From: DASRDU01 sp035652435
GTDB taxonomy: Bacteria > Acidobacteriota > Blastocatellia > RBC074
Direction: 5' to 3'
Assembly (NCBI GenBank): GCA_035652435.1
Contig: DASRDU010000178.1
Location: 102,391-166,390 of the forward strand
DNA length: 64,000 nucleotides
Positions 8,705-17,032 of this stretch are shown here, piece by piece. The notes beneath the pieces were generated by a model that saw only the letters and a program-made list of their open reading frames with translations, made no database searches and was not told the DNA's origin. Numbering within the stretch: the stretch's first letter is position 1; every line of letters starts with the position of its first letter. Made by a program: the position numbers and the translations under genes.

Positions 8705-10546
8705 ATGAATTCTCGATTGATGATCAACCGCGCTTGTCGTTGCCTGTTGCTGACCCTGCTTTGTTCCGCCGGTCAGCTTGCTGCGGCCCAGAACAAGGCC
8801 GCCGCGCCGCCGCGACTGCAACTCGAAACGTGCCGGCTGCCGGGCTGGAGCGAGGACGTGAAGTGCGGAAAGTATGAAGTCTATGAAGACCGTGCGGCGA
8901 AGGCGGGTCGCAAAATCGCGCTGAGGGTCGTCGTCCTGCCCGCCCTCGGCGCAAAGCCGGAACCTGACCCGGTGTTTTATTTCGCGGGCGGGCCGGGCGG
9001 CAGCGCGGTGGACACGATCGCCAGAGCGGGCAAATCGTATCTGGCAAAGCTCAGGCAGGATCGCGACATCGTGGCGATTGACCAGCGCGGGACCGGCGGA
9101 TCGAATCCGCTGGCCTGCAACCTTTACCGCGATAAGAACGACATGAATGATTACTTCGGCGACCTGTTTTCGCTCGACAGGGTGCGCGCCTGCCGGGCCG
9201 AACTGGAGAAGGTCGCCGACCTGAAGCTCTATTCGACGCCGCTCGCGATGGATGATGTTGATGATGTCCGCCGGGCGCTCGGTTACGACCGAATCAATCT
9301 GTACGGCGGCTCGTACGGCACGACGGCGGCGCTCGTCTACCTGCGGCAGCACGAGCAGCACGTGCGCACGGTGACGCTGCTCGGGGTCGCGCCGCCCGAG
9401 CTGCAACTGCCGCTGCCGTTCGCCAAAGGCGTCCAGCACGCGCTGGATCGGGTGTTTGAAGACTGCGCGGCGGATGAGAAATGCCACGCCGCCTTCCCGA
9501 ATCCGAAGGCGGATCTCGAAGCCGCGGTGAAAAGACTCGACGGGGGGCCTGTTACCTTTGAGACAGTCAACCCGTTTACGAAAGCGCCGCAGCAGGTCAC
9601 GCTCACCCGCGCGGGCTTTATCGAACACGTCCGGGCGATGCTCTACATCCCGGAGTTTACGCGCTGGCTGCCGGTACTCGTCCACCGGGGGGCTAAGGGC
9701 GAATTCGGCCTGTTCGCGACGGTTTCATTTCAGGCCTTTCGCCTGCTCGACGACGCCATCGCCAGAGGCATGCACCTCTCGGTCATTTGCGCCGAAGACA
9801 TCCCGTTCATCACCGACGAGGCCGCGACCCGTGAACTGGCCGGGTCGTTTTACGGCGACTATCGCCTGAAGACTATCCGTAAAGCCTGTGAGGCGTGGCC
9901 CGTCGCGAAGATTCCGGCGAGCTTCACGAGCCCGATCAAATCAGACGTGCCCGTGCTGCTGATTTCAGGCGAGGCTGACCCGGTGACCCCGCCCTGGAAC
10001 GCGACGGCGGCGGCAAAACACCTCGCCAACGGCCGCGAGGTGGTGATTCGCAGTACCGGCCACTATTTCACTTTCCCCTGCGTTGACAACCTGACGACCG
10101 AATTCGTCGCGAAAGGGTCGGCGAAGGGGCTTGACACTTCCTGCGCCGCGCAGGTCCGCCGACCGCCATTCGTCACTCAGGAAATGCTCAACGCGATGGC
10201 GAGAAATCAGACGGCGGGCGGCAGCAAATCCGGCGAGGGAAAAGAAGAGGTCTGGCAGGGAGTGCTGGATGCGGGCGCAGCAAAGTACAGACTCATCCTC
10301 AGACTGAACAAAGCCGCGAACGGGACTTTCACCGGCCGACTCGACAGCCCCGATCAGGGGGCCGTCGGGCTGCCGATTGACACGGTCAGCTGGAAAGATC
10401 AGTCGCTGCGCTTTGAGATGGGCATGATCAGCGCAGTTTATGAAGGCAAAGTCAGCGGCGACGGTTCGGAAATTACCGGGCAGTGGCAGCAGGGCGGACT
10501 GTCCCTGCCGCTGACTTTCAAGCGTGCGGACAAAATAGAAAAGTGA
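8705..10546 (+). CDS. Secreted alpha/beta hydrolase (tripeptidyl/proline aminopeptidase-like) with C-terminal accessory module
   Basis: 613 residues. Signal peptide in the first 28 (CLLLTLLCSAGQLAAAQ). The alpha/beta fold has the oxyanion loop FAGGPGGSA near residue 100, the nucleophile elbow GGSYGTT near 201, the acid Asp in LISGEADPVTPP near 425 and the His in RSTGHYFTFP near 455. This is the layout of S33 peptidases that release N-terminal residues from peptides, so peptide hydrolysis in the periplasm is likely. Residues about 514-610 form a separate beta-rich module (GVLDAG...LDSPDQGAVGLPIDTVSW...GQWQQGGLSLPLTFKR) that recurs at the N-terminus of the hydrolase at 11872. The gene sits inside the GntR-controlled membrane-protein cluster. 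Confidence 0.88.
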   Translation: MNSRLMINRACRCLLLTLLCSAGQLAAAQNKAAAPPRLQLETCRLPGWSEDVKCGKYEVYEDRAAKAGRKIALRVVVLPALGAKPEPDPVFYFAGGPGGSAVDTIARAGKSYLAKLRQDRDIVAIDQRGTGGSNPLACNLYRDKNDMNDYFGDLFSLDRVRACRAELEKVADLKLYSTPLAMDDVDDVRRALGYDRINLYGGSYGTTAALVYLRQHEQHVRTVTLLGVAPPELQLPLPFAKGVQHALDRVFEDCAADEKCHAAFPNPKADLEAAVKRLDGGPVTFETVNPFTKAPQQVTLTRAGFIEHVRAMLYIPEFTRWLPVLVHRGAKGEFGLFATVSFQAFRLLDDAIARGMHLSVICAEDIPFITDEAATRELAGSFYGDYRLKTIRKACEAWPVAKIPASFTSPIKSDVPVLLISGEADPVTPPWNATAAAKHLANGREVVIRSTGHYFTFPCVDNLTTEFVAKGSAKGLDTSCAAQVRRPPFVTQEMLNAMARNQTAGGSKSGEGKEEVWQGVLDAGAAKYRLILRLNKAANGTFTGRLDSPDQGAVGLPIDTVSWKDQSLRFEMGMISAVYEGKVSGDGSEITGQWQQGGLSLPLTFKRADKIEK

Positions 10547-10608
10547 GTTGTACGGCCTGCGAAAACACCGCCAGGCAGGGTGTTCCGGTTCAGAATAGGT
10601 TTTCCGCC

Positions 10609-10695
10609 CCGGAGGAGCGCAATGTTTATAGTTGACCGTGGAAAAATAGATCCCGGCTTTTACCGCTGCGAGCTATAAACATTGCGCTCCTCCGG
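10609..10695. repeat. Long intergenic inverted repeat, 23-bp perfect stem
   Basis: The left arm is 10609-10631 (from CCGGAGGAGCGC to TTTATAG) and the right arm 10673-10695 is its exact complement, with a 41-nt loop. It lies between the first hydrolase and membrane paralogue C. There is no T-run after the stem, so it is more like a mobile REP-type palindrome than an intrinsic terminator. It may still partly separate the two halves of the cluster or stabilise the mRNA 3' end. Confidence 0.85.
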
Positions 10696-10760
10696 AGCGG
10701 GAGAAGGAAGTTATGCAGATACCGATGCTGGAAACTTTGTAGTAAATCCGGAGGAGGCAG

Positions 10761-11855
10761 ATGATGTTACTGATTCCCGTCTATGTTTTTATCGTGGCGA
10801 TCAATGCCGGAATGCTCCTGTGGCTCGTCAGGCTGCCGGTCGAGCAGCGCGAAGCATCTCTCTTCGGCGTGCGCGTCAGTCCGGGGACTTACAACGTGCA
10901 GGGTCGGCGCCTCTGGCACCGTTACCGCTTCCGGCTGGTCGCTGCGTTCATCATCATCGAAGCCGCGCGGCTGGCAGTGACCGTCGGGCTTGCGCTCTCT
11001 TCGGGTCTCACCATCGCAGCATTTGCCGGGCCGGCACTCGCTTCGCTTCTGCTGCTCCTGACGGCCGCCTTTGTCCTTCACTCGGTTTTTTACCGGCAGA
11101 CAATCGCCTTCGAAGAGGCCGATCAGCTTACGCGGACTGCCTCGTCAATGAAAGTGCGCTGCCTCGGCGATTACACCAGCACGGCTCTGGAAATAGCCTG
11201 TGTGGTGTTGACCGTCGCCCCGATAGCGGCGCTCGCCGGCTATTATCAGGTGATGCCCGACAAGGTGATCGTGCATCGCAGCCTGACTTCGGTCTTCGGC
11301 ATTCCGGCGCTGATCGTTTGCGCGCAGGGGTGGTTCTGGCTGACGAAATTTGGTTTCATCCAGGGGCAGATGGCTCTGCCGGTCACCCGGCCCGAAGAAT
11401 TCCTGCGGCTGAAGGAAGAGGCGCTCAGGATCGGCCTCGGGCTGCTCGACTGGTTCCGCGTGCTGTTTGCCGTGCCGATGGTTTATGTCGCGGTGATGTA
11501 CATCGGCTGGACGCCCGACCGGTTTCGCGCGTGGGCTGTTGCCAGCACAGTGTTCGGGCTGTCGTGGGGGACGATAGTGCTTGTGGTGATCAATCGCGCG
11601 ATGAATCGGGTGGCGGCAATCAATCAGAGATTGAAGGCGGAGTTTGGATACATCCAGCTTTCGCGCCGGGCGGATTCCGGGCACTGGCTCGCGGGCAGGC
11701 TGCTTTACCACGACCCGGAAAACCCGGCACTTTTCGTTGAGACCCCCGTCGGGCCGGGTTACACGCTGAATCTGGCGAACAGGTGGTCGTATATTTATGT
11801 ATCATATCTGTCGGGTTTGTTGCTGCTCTGCCTCGTGACTGTTTTCATCCGGTAA
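10761..11855 (+). CDS. DUF1648/DUF5808-like multi-pass membrane protein, paralogue C
   Basis: 364 residues with about seven TM segments and a strong GGAGGAGG ribosome site. It carries the family landmarks REASLFGVRVSPGTYN near residue 35 and KVRCLGDYTSTALE near 130. The region matching DUF1648 is shortened to VMPDKVIVHRSLTSVFG. The C-terminal DUF5808-like motif is GRLLYHDPENPALFVE, then TLNLANRW. It lies 16 bp upstream of a second secreted alpha/beta hydrolase, repeating the membrane-protein/hydrolase order seen at 7510-10546. This suggests duplication of a two-gene unit followed by divergence. No function is known to me. Confidence 0.8.
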   Translation: MMLLIPVYVFIVAINAGMLLWLVRLPVEQREASLFGVRVSPGTYNVQGRRLWHRYRFRLVAAFIIIEAARLAVTVGLALSSGLTIAAFAGPALASLLLLLTAAFVLHSVFYRQTIAFEEADQLTRTASSMKVRCLGDYTSTALEIACVVLTVAPIAALAGYYQVMPDKVIVHRSLTSVFGIPALIVCAQGWFWLTKFGFIQGQMALPVTRPEEFLRLKEEALRIGLGLLDWFRVLFAVPMVYVAVMYIGWTPDRFRAWAVASTVFGLSWGTIVLVVINRAMNRVAAINQRLKAEFGYIQLSRRADSGHWLAGRLLYHDPENPALFVETPVGPGYTLNLANRWSYIYVSYLSGLLLLCLVTVFIR

Positions 11856-11871
11856 ATCGGGAAAGGGAAAT

Positions 11872-13317
11872 ATGCTGAAAAGATTTCTAATGGTGGCTGT
11901 GGCCGCGTTTGTGATCATCGGCGGCGCGCCGGCTCAGGAAAAGGGGATCAAAGGCGACTGGGCGGGCGTGCTGGATGTGGGTAGCCTGAAGTTGAATCTG
12001 ATCCTTCACATCACGCAGGAGTCGGAGGGCGCTTTGCGCGGGACGATGGACAGCCCCGACCAGGGGGCCAACGGACTGAAGATTGACACGATCGCGTTGC
12101 AGGGGCAGACGCTGCAATTCGAGATGAAACAGATCGGGGCTTCCTACGAAGGAAAGTTGAATGCCGAGGCCACGGAAATTTCGGGACAGTTCACACAGGG
12201 CGGAGCGACATTGCCGCTGACTTTCAAACGGTCAGCGGCGGGGGCCGTCCCCGCGCCGAAGCGACCGCAGGAACCGAAGCCGCCTTACCCGTATAACGAA
12301 GAGGAAGTCTCCTACGAAAACAAAGCCGCGGCCGGAGTGAAACTGGCGGGCACGCTCACGCTGCCGCGCTCGCCGGGGCCGTTCCCCGTGGTGCTGCTGA
12401 TCACGGGCTCCGGGCCGCAGGATCGCAATGAAGCGCTGCTCGGCCACAAGCCATTTCTGGTGCTGGCTGATCATCTGACCCGCCAGGGCATCGCCGTCCT
12501 GCGCGTGGATGATCGCGGCGTCGGCAAATCCACGGGCAGGTTCGGCGACGCGACCAGCGAGGATTTCGCGGGTGACGCGCTGGCGGGCGTCGAGTATCTG
12601 AAGACCCGCCGGGAGATCAACCCGAAACAGATCGGCCTCATCGGCCACAGCGAAGGCGGATTGATCGCCCCGATGGTGGCGGCGAAATCGAAGGACGTTG
12701 CCTTCATCGTCCTGATGGCCGGGCCGGGCGTGACCGGCGAAGAGATTCTGTACGCGCAGGGCTCGCTGATTGCCCGGGCGGCCGGCGCCGCCGAACCGGA
12801 GATCGCCAAAAATCGCAAGCTTCAGGAGCAGATGTTCGCGATTGTGAAGCAGGAGAAAGACCCGGCGGCGGCCGAAAAGAAATTGCGCGAAGCGGCGGAC
12901 GCGGTGCTGGCCGGACTGACTGAAGAGCAGAAGAAGGCCGCGAGCGCAAAACCCGCGGCGATTGAGGCCCAGATCAAATCGGTCAACTCTCCGTGGTTCC
13001 GTTATTTTCTGACTTACGACCCGCGCCCGGCGCTGAAGGCTGTGACAGTCCCGGTCCTGGCGCTCAACGGCGAGCTTGATCTGCAGGTCCCGCCGAAACA
13101 GAACCTGCCGGTGATCGCGAAGGCTCTGGAGGAAGGCGGCAACAGGGATTTCAAGACAGTCGAGCTGCCGAAGCTCAACCACCTTTTCCAGACCGCTAAG
13201 ACGGGGTCGGTCGCGGAGTACACGAAGATCGAAGAGACCATCTCGCCAGCCGCGCTGACGGTGATGTCAGAGTGGATCATTGAGCGGACGATCAAGCATT
13301 CGGGGAAAGTTCAGTAA
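11872..13317 (+). CDS. Secreted alpha/beta hydrolase with N-terminal accessory module
   Basis: 481 residues with a signal peptide (FLMVAVAAFVIIGGAPAQ). Residues about 24-120 are the same beta-rich module found at the C-terminus of the hydrolase at 8705: GVLDVG, MDSPDQGANGLKIDTIAL, GQFTQGGATLPLTFKR. The rest is an alpha/beta hydrolase of the dienelactone-hydrolase/prolyl-oligopeptidase-like type, with GSGPQDRNE near the oxyanion site and nucleophile GHSEGG near residue 262. The acid is in LNGELDLQVPP near 400 and the His in PKLNHLFQ near 438. The probable activity is hydrolysis of an ester or peptide in the periplasm; the substrate is unknown. It is 16 bp downstream of membrane paralogue C, so cotranscription is likely. 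Confidence 0.88.
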   Translation: MLKRFLMVAVAAFVIIGGAPAQEKGIKGDWAGVLDVGSLKLNLILHITQESEGALRGTMDSPDQGANGLKIDTIALQGQTLQFEMKQIGASYEGKLNAEATEISGQFTQGGATLPLTFKRSAAGAVPAPKRPQEPKPPYPYNEEEVSYENKAAAGVKLAGTLTLPRSPGPFPVVLLITGSGPQDRNEALLGHKPFLVLADHLTRQGIAVLRVDDRGVGKSTGRFGDATSEDFAGDALAGVEYLKTRREINPKQIGLIGHSEGGLIAPMVAAKSKDVAFIVLMAGPGVTGEEILYAQGSLIARAAGAAEPEIAKNRKLQEQMFAIVKQEKDPAAAEKKLREAADAVLAGLTEEQKKAASAKPAAIEAQIKSVNSPWFRYFLTYDPRPALKAVTVPVLALNGELDLQVPPKQNLPVIAKALEEGGNRDFKTVELPKLNHLFQTAKTGSVAEYTKIEETISPAALTVMSEWIIERTIKHSGKVQ

Positions 13318-13362
13318 GGATCAAGGCGGGAGCTATGTTCCCCCGGCGTGGCTGGCGAAGCT

Positions 13363-13702
13363 TCAGGGCTTCATTGACTCGTGCAAAACTTCCACGACCT
13401 GACCCGGGGCAATCGTCAGAAGAGCCTCTTCCACTTCAGCCAGCATTGAGACGTGAGTCTCAAGCGTATTGTTCCGCGCCCGAAGGACAACCAGCGCGAT
13501 TGAACGGCCTTCCATTCGCTGCTCGGGTTTTGATGTTTTTGTCTGCCGTGAGCATCACCGCAAACCCTTCTTTCTCAGCCTCGCTCAAAAGCTGACCGTT
13601 TTTAAGCGCATCACATCCAATTTGCAGCCTGCTTTTTACTTCGTGTGTCGGGAGGTGACGGGACAGTCGCCAGTCGAGGTTATGGTCGAGAAGAATTTTC
13701 AC
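13363..13702 (-). pseudogene. DUF5615 (PIN-like) toxin-type gene, frameshifted
   Basis: The first 55 codons read MKILLDHNLDWRLSRHLP...GFAVMLTADKNIK, the conserved N-terminus of DUF5615 PIN-like proteins with their acidic residues. The frame then changes at the TTTT run at 13528-13531 (AAAA on the coding strand). In the next frame the family sequence continues (EGRSIALVVLRARNNTLETH, then LLTIAPGQVVEVLHESMKP) up to a TGA at 13363. Deleting one base would restore a full protein of about 112 residues, the usual family length. As it stands, translation stops early after an unrelated tail. It is either a genuine inactivating indel or a sequencing error in a homopolymer. It overlaps the DUF433 gene upstream by 23 bp, the usual toxin-antitoxin order. 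Confidence 0.82.
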
Positions 13703-13916
13703 CGTTCAGAATGGATTGGAAGAGGGAGTCCCGGGCAAGCTCCAGAACCTTCTCAGCCTGTTCACGCGTGACGGGCGGGAAACCCTCAAGGAAGTCTTCC
13801 AGCGGGTGTCCTGCTTCAAGGTAAGCGAACAGATTCTGAATCGGAACGCGAGTGTTGATGAAGCAGGGCGCACCGCTCACGCGCTCCGGGTCAATCCAGA
13901 TGACATCATCAATCAT
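13680..13916 (-). CDS. DUF433 antitoxin-like protein
   Basis: 78 residues from the ATG at 13916. The sequence IDPERVSGAPCFINTRVPIQ, then LEAGHPLEDFLEGFPPVTREQ, is the standard DUF433 winged-helix family pattern (VefA-like, VapB-type). These proteins are predicted antitoxins or regulators paired with DUF5615 proteins. Here the partner gene overlaps by 23 bp downstream but is frameshifted, so the antitoxin may now be solitary. A longer reading frame exists upstream but contains no family sequence, and a TATAAT box lies within it. Confidence 0.88.
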   Translation of the reverse strand: MIDDVIWIDPERVSGAPCFINTRVPIQNLFAYLEAGHPLEDFLEGFPPVTREQAEKVLELARDSLFQSILNGENSSRP

Positions 13917-13961
13917 CTTTGCAGTGTCTTCCGTCGTGTCTGTCTGAAATTCCACGCAAAA

Positions 13962-13990
13962 ATTATAACACCGGCCGGAAAGGCCGGAAA
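13962..13990 (-). promoter_or_regulatory. Probable promoter of the DUF433/DUF5615 pair
   Basis: On the minus strand a perfect TATAAT (plus coordinates 13962-13967) lies about 46 bp upstream of the DUF433 ATG, with a weak TTTCCG -35-like box about 17 bp further upstream. The -10 match is strong; the -35 is poor. Confidence 0.5.
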
Positions 13991-14046
13991 CGCGAAAACC
14001 TGTTTCTCCCCGATCCGCGCGGCTGATAATTTCAGTCGCGTGACTT

Positions 14047-16359
14047 CTATTGAATGCTGAGGCGCACGACATTGGCCGCCCGCCCATCAATCACCAGCTC
14101 CAGATCAACTTCACCCTTCCCGCGCAGGCTTTGCGGCAGCCGCACGTTCACCTGATCAAGGCCCGCATAGCCGCCCTGCTCGCCGGCGTAATCAACCTGC
14201 AAATCGGTATTGCCGATGCGGACCGTGACCGCATCCGGACTCGAACGATGGCGCAGCCCCGTGCCGAACAGGATCAGGAAGACCTGATCCGTATTCGCGC
14301 CGAGGTCAATCGGGCGCGCGACGAATCTGTTCTGCGCCTGATCGAATTGCGCGACGGGCTCGTAGCTTTGCGTGTTGTCGGGTCTCACGCGCAGGGCCAG
14401 GGCCGCCGCGAGTCCGCCGCCGCTCGCGTCGGCTGAAAACAGTGAGGGCGCGACGTCGGCAATCCGGATCGTGCCTGACGCGACGGTGGCACTGCCATTG
14501 GTCACGGCAACGGTCGCCGTGCCGGTCGCCGTGCCGGGCGGAATCTGGTAGTTGATCTGACCCGTCGAGACGAAGAAGAGCGGCGCGGGTCTTTCGACGT
14601 TGAGGCTGTCTGTGACTTTGACCGTCACCCCAACGAGCTGGGTGGGCAGCGGCAGCGTGGTCGCAATCTGCGTGGTCGTCGCCAGCCCCGCGCCAAAGGC
14701 CGCGGCTATCGCCTCGCGCGCCATCGCCTCGCCTTTGTAACTAGCGGCGGAAACCGTCGTGATCGTGCCGGTCACCGACAGGCTGATCTGGCGGGCGCGA
14801 ATCGTCGAGCCGGTCGCCGTGATCGTGACGGGGTAAGTCCCACCCGTGGCGGTTGCGCCGACGTTGAGCAGCAGTGTTGCCGCATTGCCCGACGTGACGG
14901 TCGGCGGGTTGATCGAAGCCGTGACGCCCGCGGGCAGGCCGCTCACTTCCAGTCTGACGGTCTGCTGATTGCCTTTGACGGTGGCGGTGCTGATGGCGAA
15001 GCTCGTGGCGTTGCCCGCCGGCACGCTGCGCACGGGCGGGTCAGCCGCCAGTGAAAAGTCATCGGCCGGGTCAACGAACGCTTTCACTTCGCTCCTGATC
15101 CCGGGCAGCAGCGGGTAAAGCGAATTGCCGGGGCACTCGGTCCCGGGGCAGGCGGTCGGCGAGGTCGAAGCGTTCGCGTCGCGATGCCCGGAGACGTTCT
15201 GCAAATTGAGCTGCGTGCCGCCGTGGTATGTGACGCCGAGCGGATCAATGCCGCGCTGATCGCTTTTCCACGAGAGCATATATTTCAGGCTGGTCAGCGC
15301 CTGCACGGTCGGCACGACCGAAGTGAACGTGCCGAGCATCGCCGTTCCCATCGTGTCTGAATTCGCGCAGCTGAAATGCGCGCCGAGTACGTTGTCGCCC
15401 CCGGCGCGGCCTTCATAAATCAGACCGTCAGGATCAATCAGGTAGTTGTACCCGATGTCGCTCCAGCCGTTGGTGAAGACGTGGAAGTTCCAGATGCTGC
15501 GCACCGCGGCGGGCCAGTCGGTGACATCATTCCCGGTCGCCGTGTGATGCACGATCAGGTGCGTGACGGTGGTGTAAGAGGGCGCGCCCCGGTGCTGCTG
15601 ATCACCGTCGGGGCAGCCCCACGCAATGCGGCTGACGACTGATGGTTTTGGAAAGCTCCCGCCCGCGGCTGCGGTCTGATGACCTCTGGTGACGGGGCGG
15701 CCTTCAAACCGCGGCTGATTACGCATCCGGTCGGACATTGATTTCGGAGTCGCGCCGGGACTGATAAATCTGAACCTGATGCTGCTGATCACGGGTGAAA
15801 TCCCGCCCGGGTCGCGCGCCATCTCGACGCGGTACTGAATGAATCTTGATTCTTTGGGCAGAAAGAAGAGCCCCGAGTGCGTGTGCGGGTCGCCGTCAAG
15901 GCTCGACGGCTGCCACTCACCCCACGCGCTGCCGTCGGGCGAAGCGCGCACGCTGACGGCGAGTCTGGCGTCATCGGCACTGACCGCTGACCACGCGGCT
16001 GAAAGCGCCAGAAAGGGCGAAGGTGAATCGAGCGTGACCGCGACGGGGTTGAAAACAAGCGTCGCCGCCTGCCGGGCCTGGCTGATCGCCCAGCCCTGTG
16101 AAGTGAGCCGTGCGCCCTGCTGCGATTCGGCCTGTGCCTCGGCCCGCGCCCGGCCGGTGAAAGCGCAGCTGACCTCGCTGGTTCTGATCTGCGTGGGCCG
16201 GTCGTCGGGTTCAGGCTGCTGCGTGGTTGCGGCCTGAACTGATGATGAGATGAGCTGCGGAGGCTGTGCCGGAGTGCGGTTCTGCTTCAGCACGCGCGCC
16301 AGGCCGAGCGCGAGCAGCAGGAACAGCAGCGCGACAGGCATGATCCGTCCGGCTCTCAA
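14047..16359 (-). CDS. PGRP-type N-acetylmuramoyl-L-alanine amidase with TIGR03437 C-terminal domain
   Basis: 770 residues. A TTG at 16359, preceded by AAGGAG, is the likely start; the first ATG inside would place the ribosome site too far away. The signal segment IMPVALLFLLLALGLARVL is followed by a beta-rich region. A peptidoglycan-recognition/amidase_2 domain (residues about 250-430) has zinc ligands in LIVHHTATGN and VSGHRDAN...ACPG, plus the conserved GYNYLIDPDGLIYEGR. A beta-sandwich follows (VTASINPPTVTSGN). The last 235 residues are the Solibacter-type TIGR03437 domain (SAASYKGEAMAREAIAAAFG ... INYQIPPG). It should cleave the MurNAc-L-Ala bond in cell-wall peptides outside the membrane; the C-terminal domain is probably for surface display or binding. 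Confidence 0.9.
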   Translation of the reverse strand: MRAGRIMPVALLFLLLALGLARVLKQNRTPAQPPQLISSSVQAATTQQPEPDDRPTQIRTSEVSCAFTGRARAEAQAESQQGARLTSQGWAISQARQAATLVFNPVAVTLDSPSPFLALSAAWSAVSADDARLAVSVRASPDGSAWGEWQPSSLDGDPHTHSGLFFLPKESRFIQYRVEMARDPGGISPVISSIRFRFISPGATPKSMSDRMRNQPRFEGRPVTRGHQTAAAGGSFPKPSVVSRIAWGCPDGDQQHRGAPSYTTVTHLIVHHTATGNDVTDWPAAVRSIWNFHVFTNGWSDIGYNYLIDPDGLIYEGRAGGDNVLGAHFSCANSDTMGTAMLGTFTSVVPTVQALTSLKYMLSWKSDQRGIDPLGVTYHGGTQLNLQNVSGHRDANASTSPTACPGTECPGNSLYPLLPGIRSEVKAFVDPADDFSLAADPPVRSVPAGNATSFAISTATVKGNQQTVRLEVSGLPAGVTASINPPTVTSGNAATLLLNVGATATGGTYPVTITATGSTIRARQISLSVTGTITTVSAASYKGEAMAREAIAAAFGAGLATTTQIATTLPLPTQLVGVTVKVTDSLNVERPAPLFFVSTGQINYQIPPGTATGTATVAVTNGSATVASGTIRIADVAPSLFSADASGGGLAAALALRVRPDNTQSYEPVAQFDQAQNRFVARPIDLGANTDQVFLILFGTGLRHRSSPDAVTVRIGNTDLQVDYAGEQGGYAGLDQVNVRLPQSLRGKGEVDLELVIDGRAANVVRLSIQ

Positions 16360-16494
16360 AGCTGATCGCTCCTTTGAAAGGTCTCGTAATCCGGCGCGTA
16401 ATATACGTCAGGTCAGAGACTGAAGCCAGAAGAGTAATGCCCGCACCTGGCGCGGCTGATGCGCCCTCAATATTTGAGATCAAAGTGTGTGAAG

Positions 16495-16908
16495 TCAGCG
16501 ATTCGGAAACTCAATCTCTGAGTTGGCGACGATGATGGCAATGACGGCGACCGCGATGACTATCGCGATGCCCACTCCGATGGCGACTTTGGCTCTGGTG
16601 GAAAGATTGTGGCCTTTCACCCTGCCGACCTGCGGGTAAGCAACCGGAGTGGCAGTGCCGGGTTTCGGAGTCGTGATGATGAAGGATTCGTCGCCTGCTT
16701 CGCTGATGTAACCTTCGAGCTTCGTCTGGTCCTTCAGTGTGATTTTCACGCACGCATCTTTACCCGTGCCGAGTGCGCGGATGCCTGCTTTTATTTTCGC
16801 GGCCAGTTGCGCTTCTTTTTCCGCCGATGATCCGGCGAAGGCGGGGATGGTCGCGCCCAGGCTGATCAACAGGGCGATCAGAAAGAGTGAGGTAAAGTTC
16901 CTGAACAT
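16495..16908 (-). CDS. Small secreted/membrane protein with C-terminal TM segment
   Basis: 137 residues from the ATG at 16908, with GGAGA 5 nt upstream. It has an N-terminal signal peptide (FLIALLISLGATIPAFAG) and a short soluble region with VKITLKDQTKLEGYISEAGD and ESFIITTPKPGTATPVAYPQ. A C-terminal TM helix (VAIGVGIAIVIAVAVIAIIV) ends in EIEFPNR. The middle resembles a small SH3/LSM-like beta-barrel of the kind that encodes gene products named hypothetical in Acidobacteria; no function is known. A perfect 39-bp palindrome lies only 12 bp upstream of the start and would fold in the leader if cotranscribed with the gene at 17033. Confidence 0.75.
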   Translation of the reverse strand: MFRNFTSLFLIALLISLGATIPAFAGSSAEKEAQLAAKIKAGIRALGTGKDACVKITLKDQTKLEGYISEAGDESFIITTPKPGTATPVAYPQVGRVKGHNLSTRAKVAIGVGIAIVIAVAVIAIIVANSEIEFPNR

Positions 16909-16920
16909 AGTTCTCCGTGT

Positions 16921-17024
16921 GCGAATCCGGGTCAGTGCCGCGAGCGGGAGCGAGCGTGGTCCCACCAGGAGACCGCTTCCGCAAGCCACGCTCGCTCCCG
17001 CTCGCGGCACTGACCCGGATTCGC
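16921..17024. repeat. Perfect 39-bp inverted repeat with 26-nt loop
   Basis: Left arm 16921-16959 starts GCGAATCCGGGTCAGTGCCG and ends GAGCGAGCGTGG. Right arm 16986-17024 is its exact reverse complement. It lies between two minus-strand genes (17033 and 16495). The GC-rich core GCGAGCGGGAGCGAGCG is related in composition to the palindromes at 20438 and 26971. A perfect stem of this length implies recent spread or strong maintenance. There is no transposase nearby. Confidence 0.95.
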
Positions 17025-17032
17025 AATCCGCT

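Noticed and set aside
8576..9685. Minus-strand frame of 369 codons opposite the first hydrolase
   Set aside because: Arg-rich shadow without any domain.
13335..13595. Plus-strand frame of 86 codons
   Set aside because: It is antisense to the frameshifted DUF5615 gene and has no family pattern.
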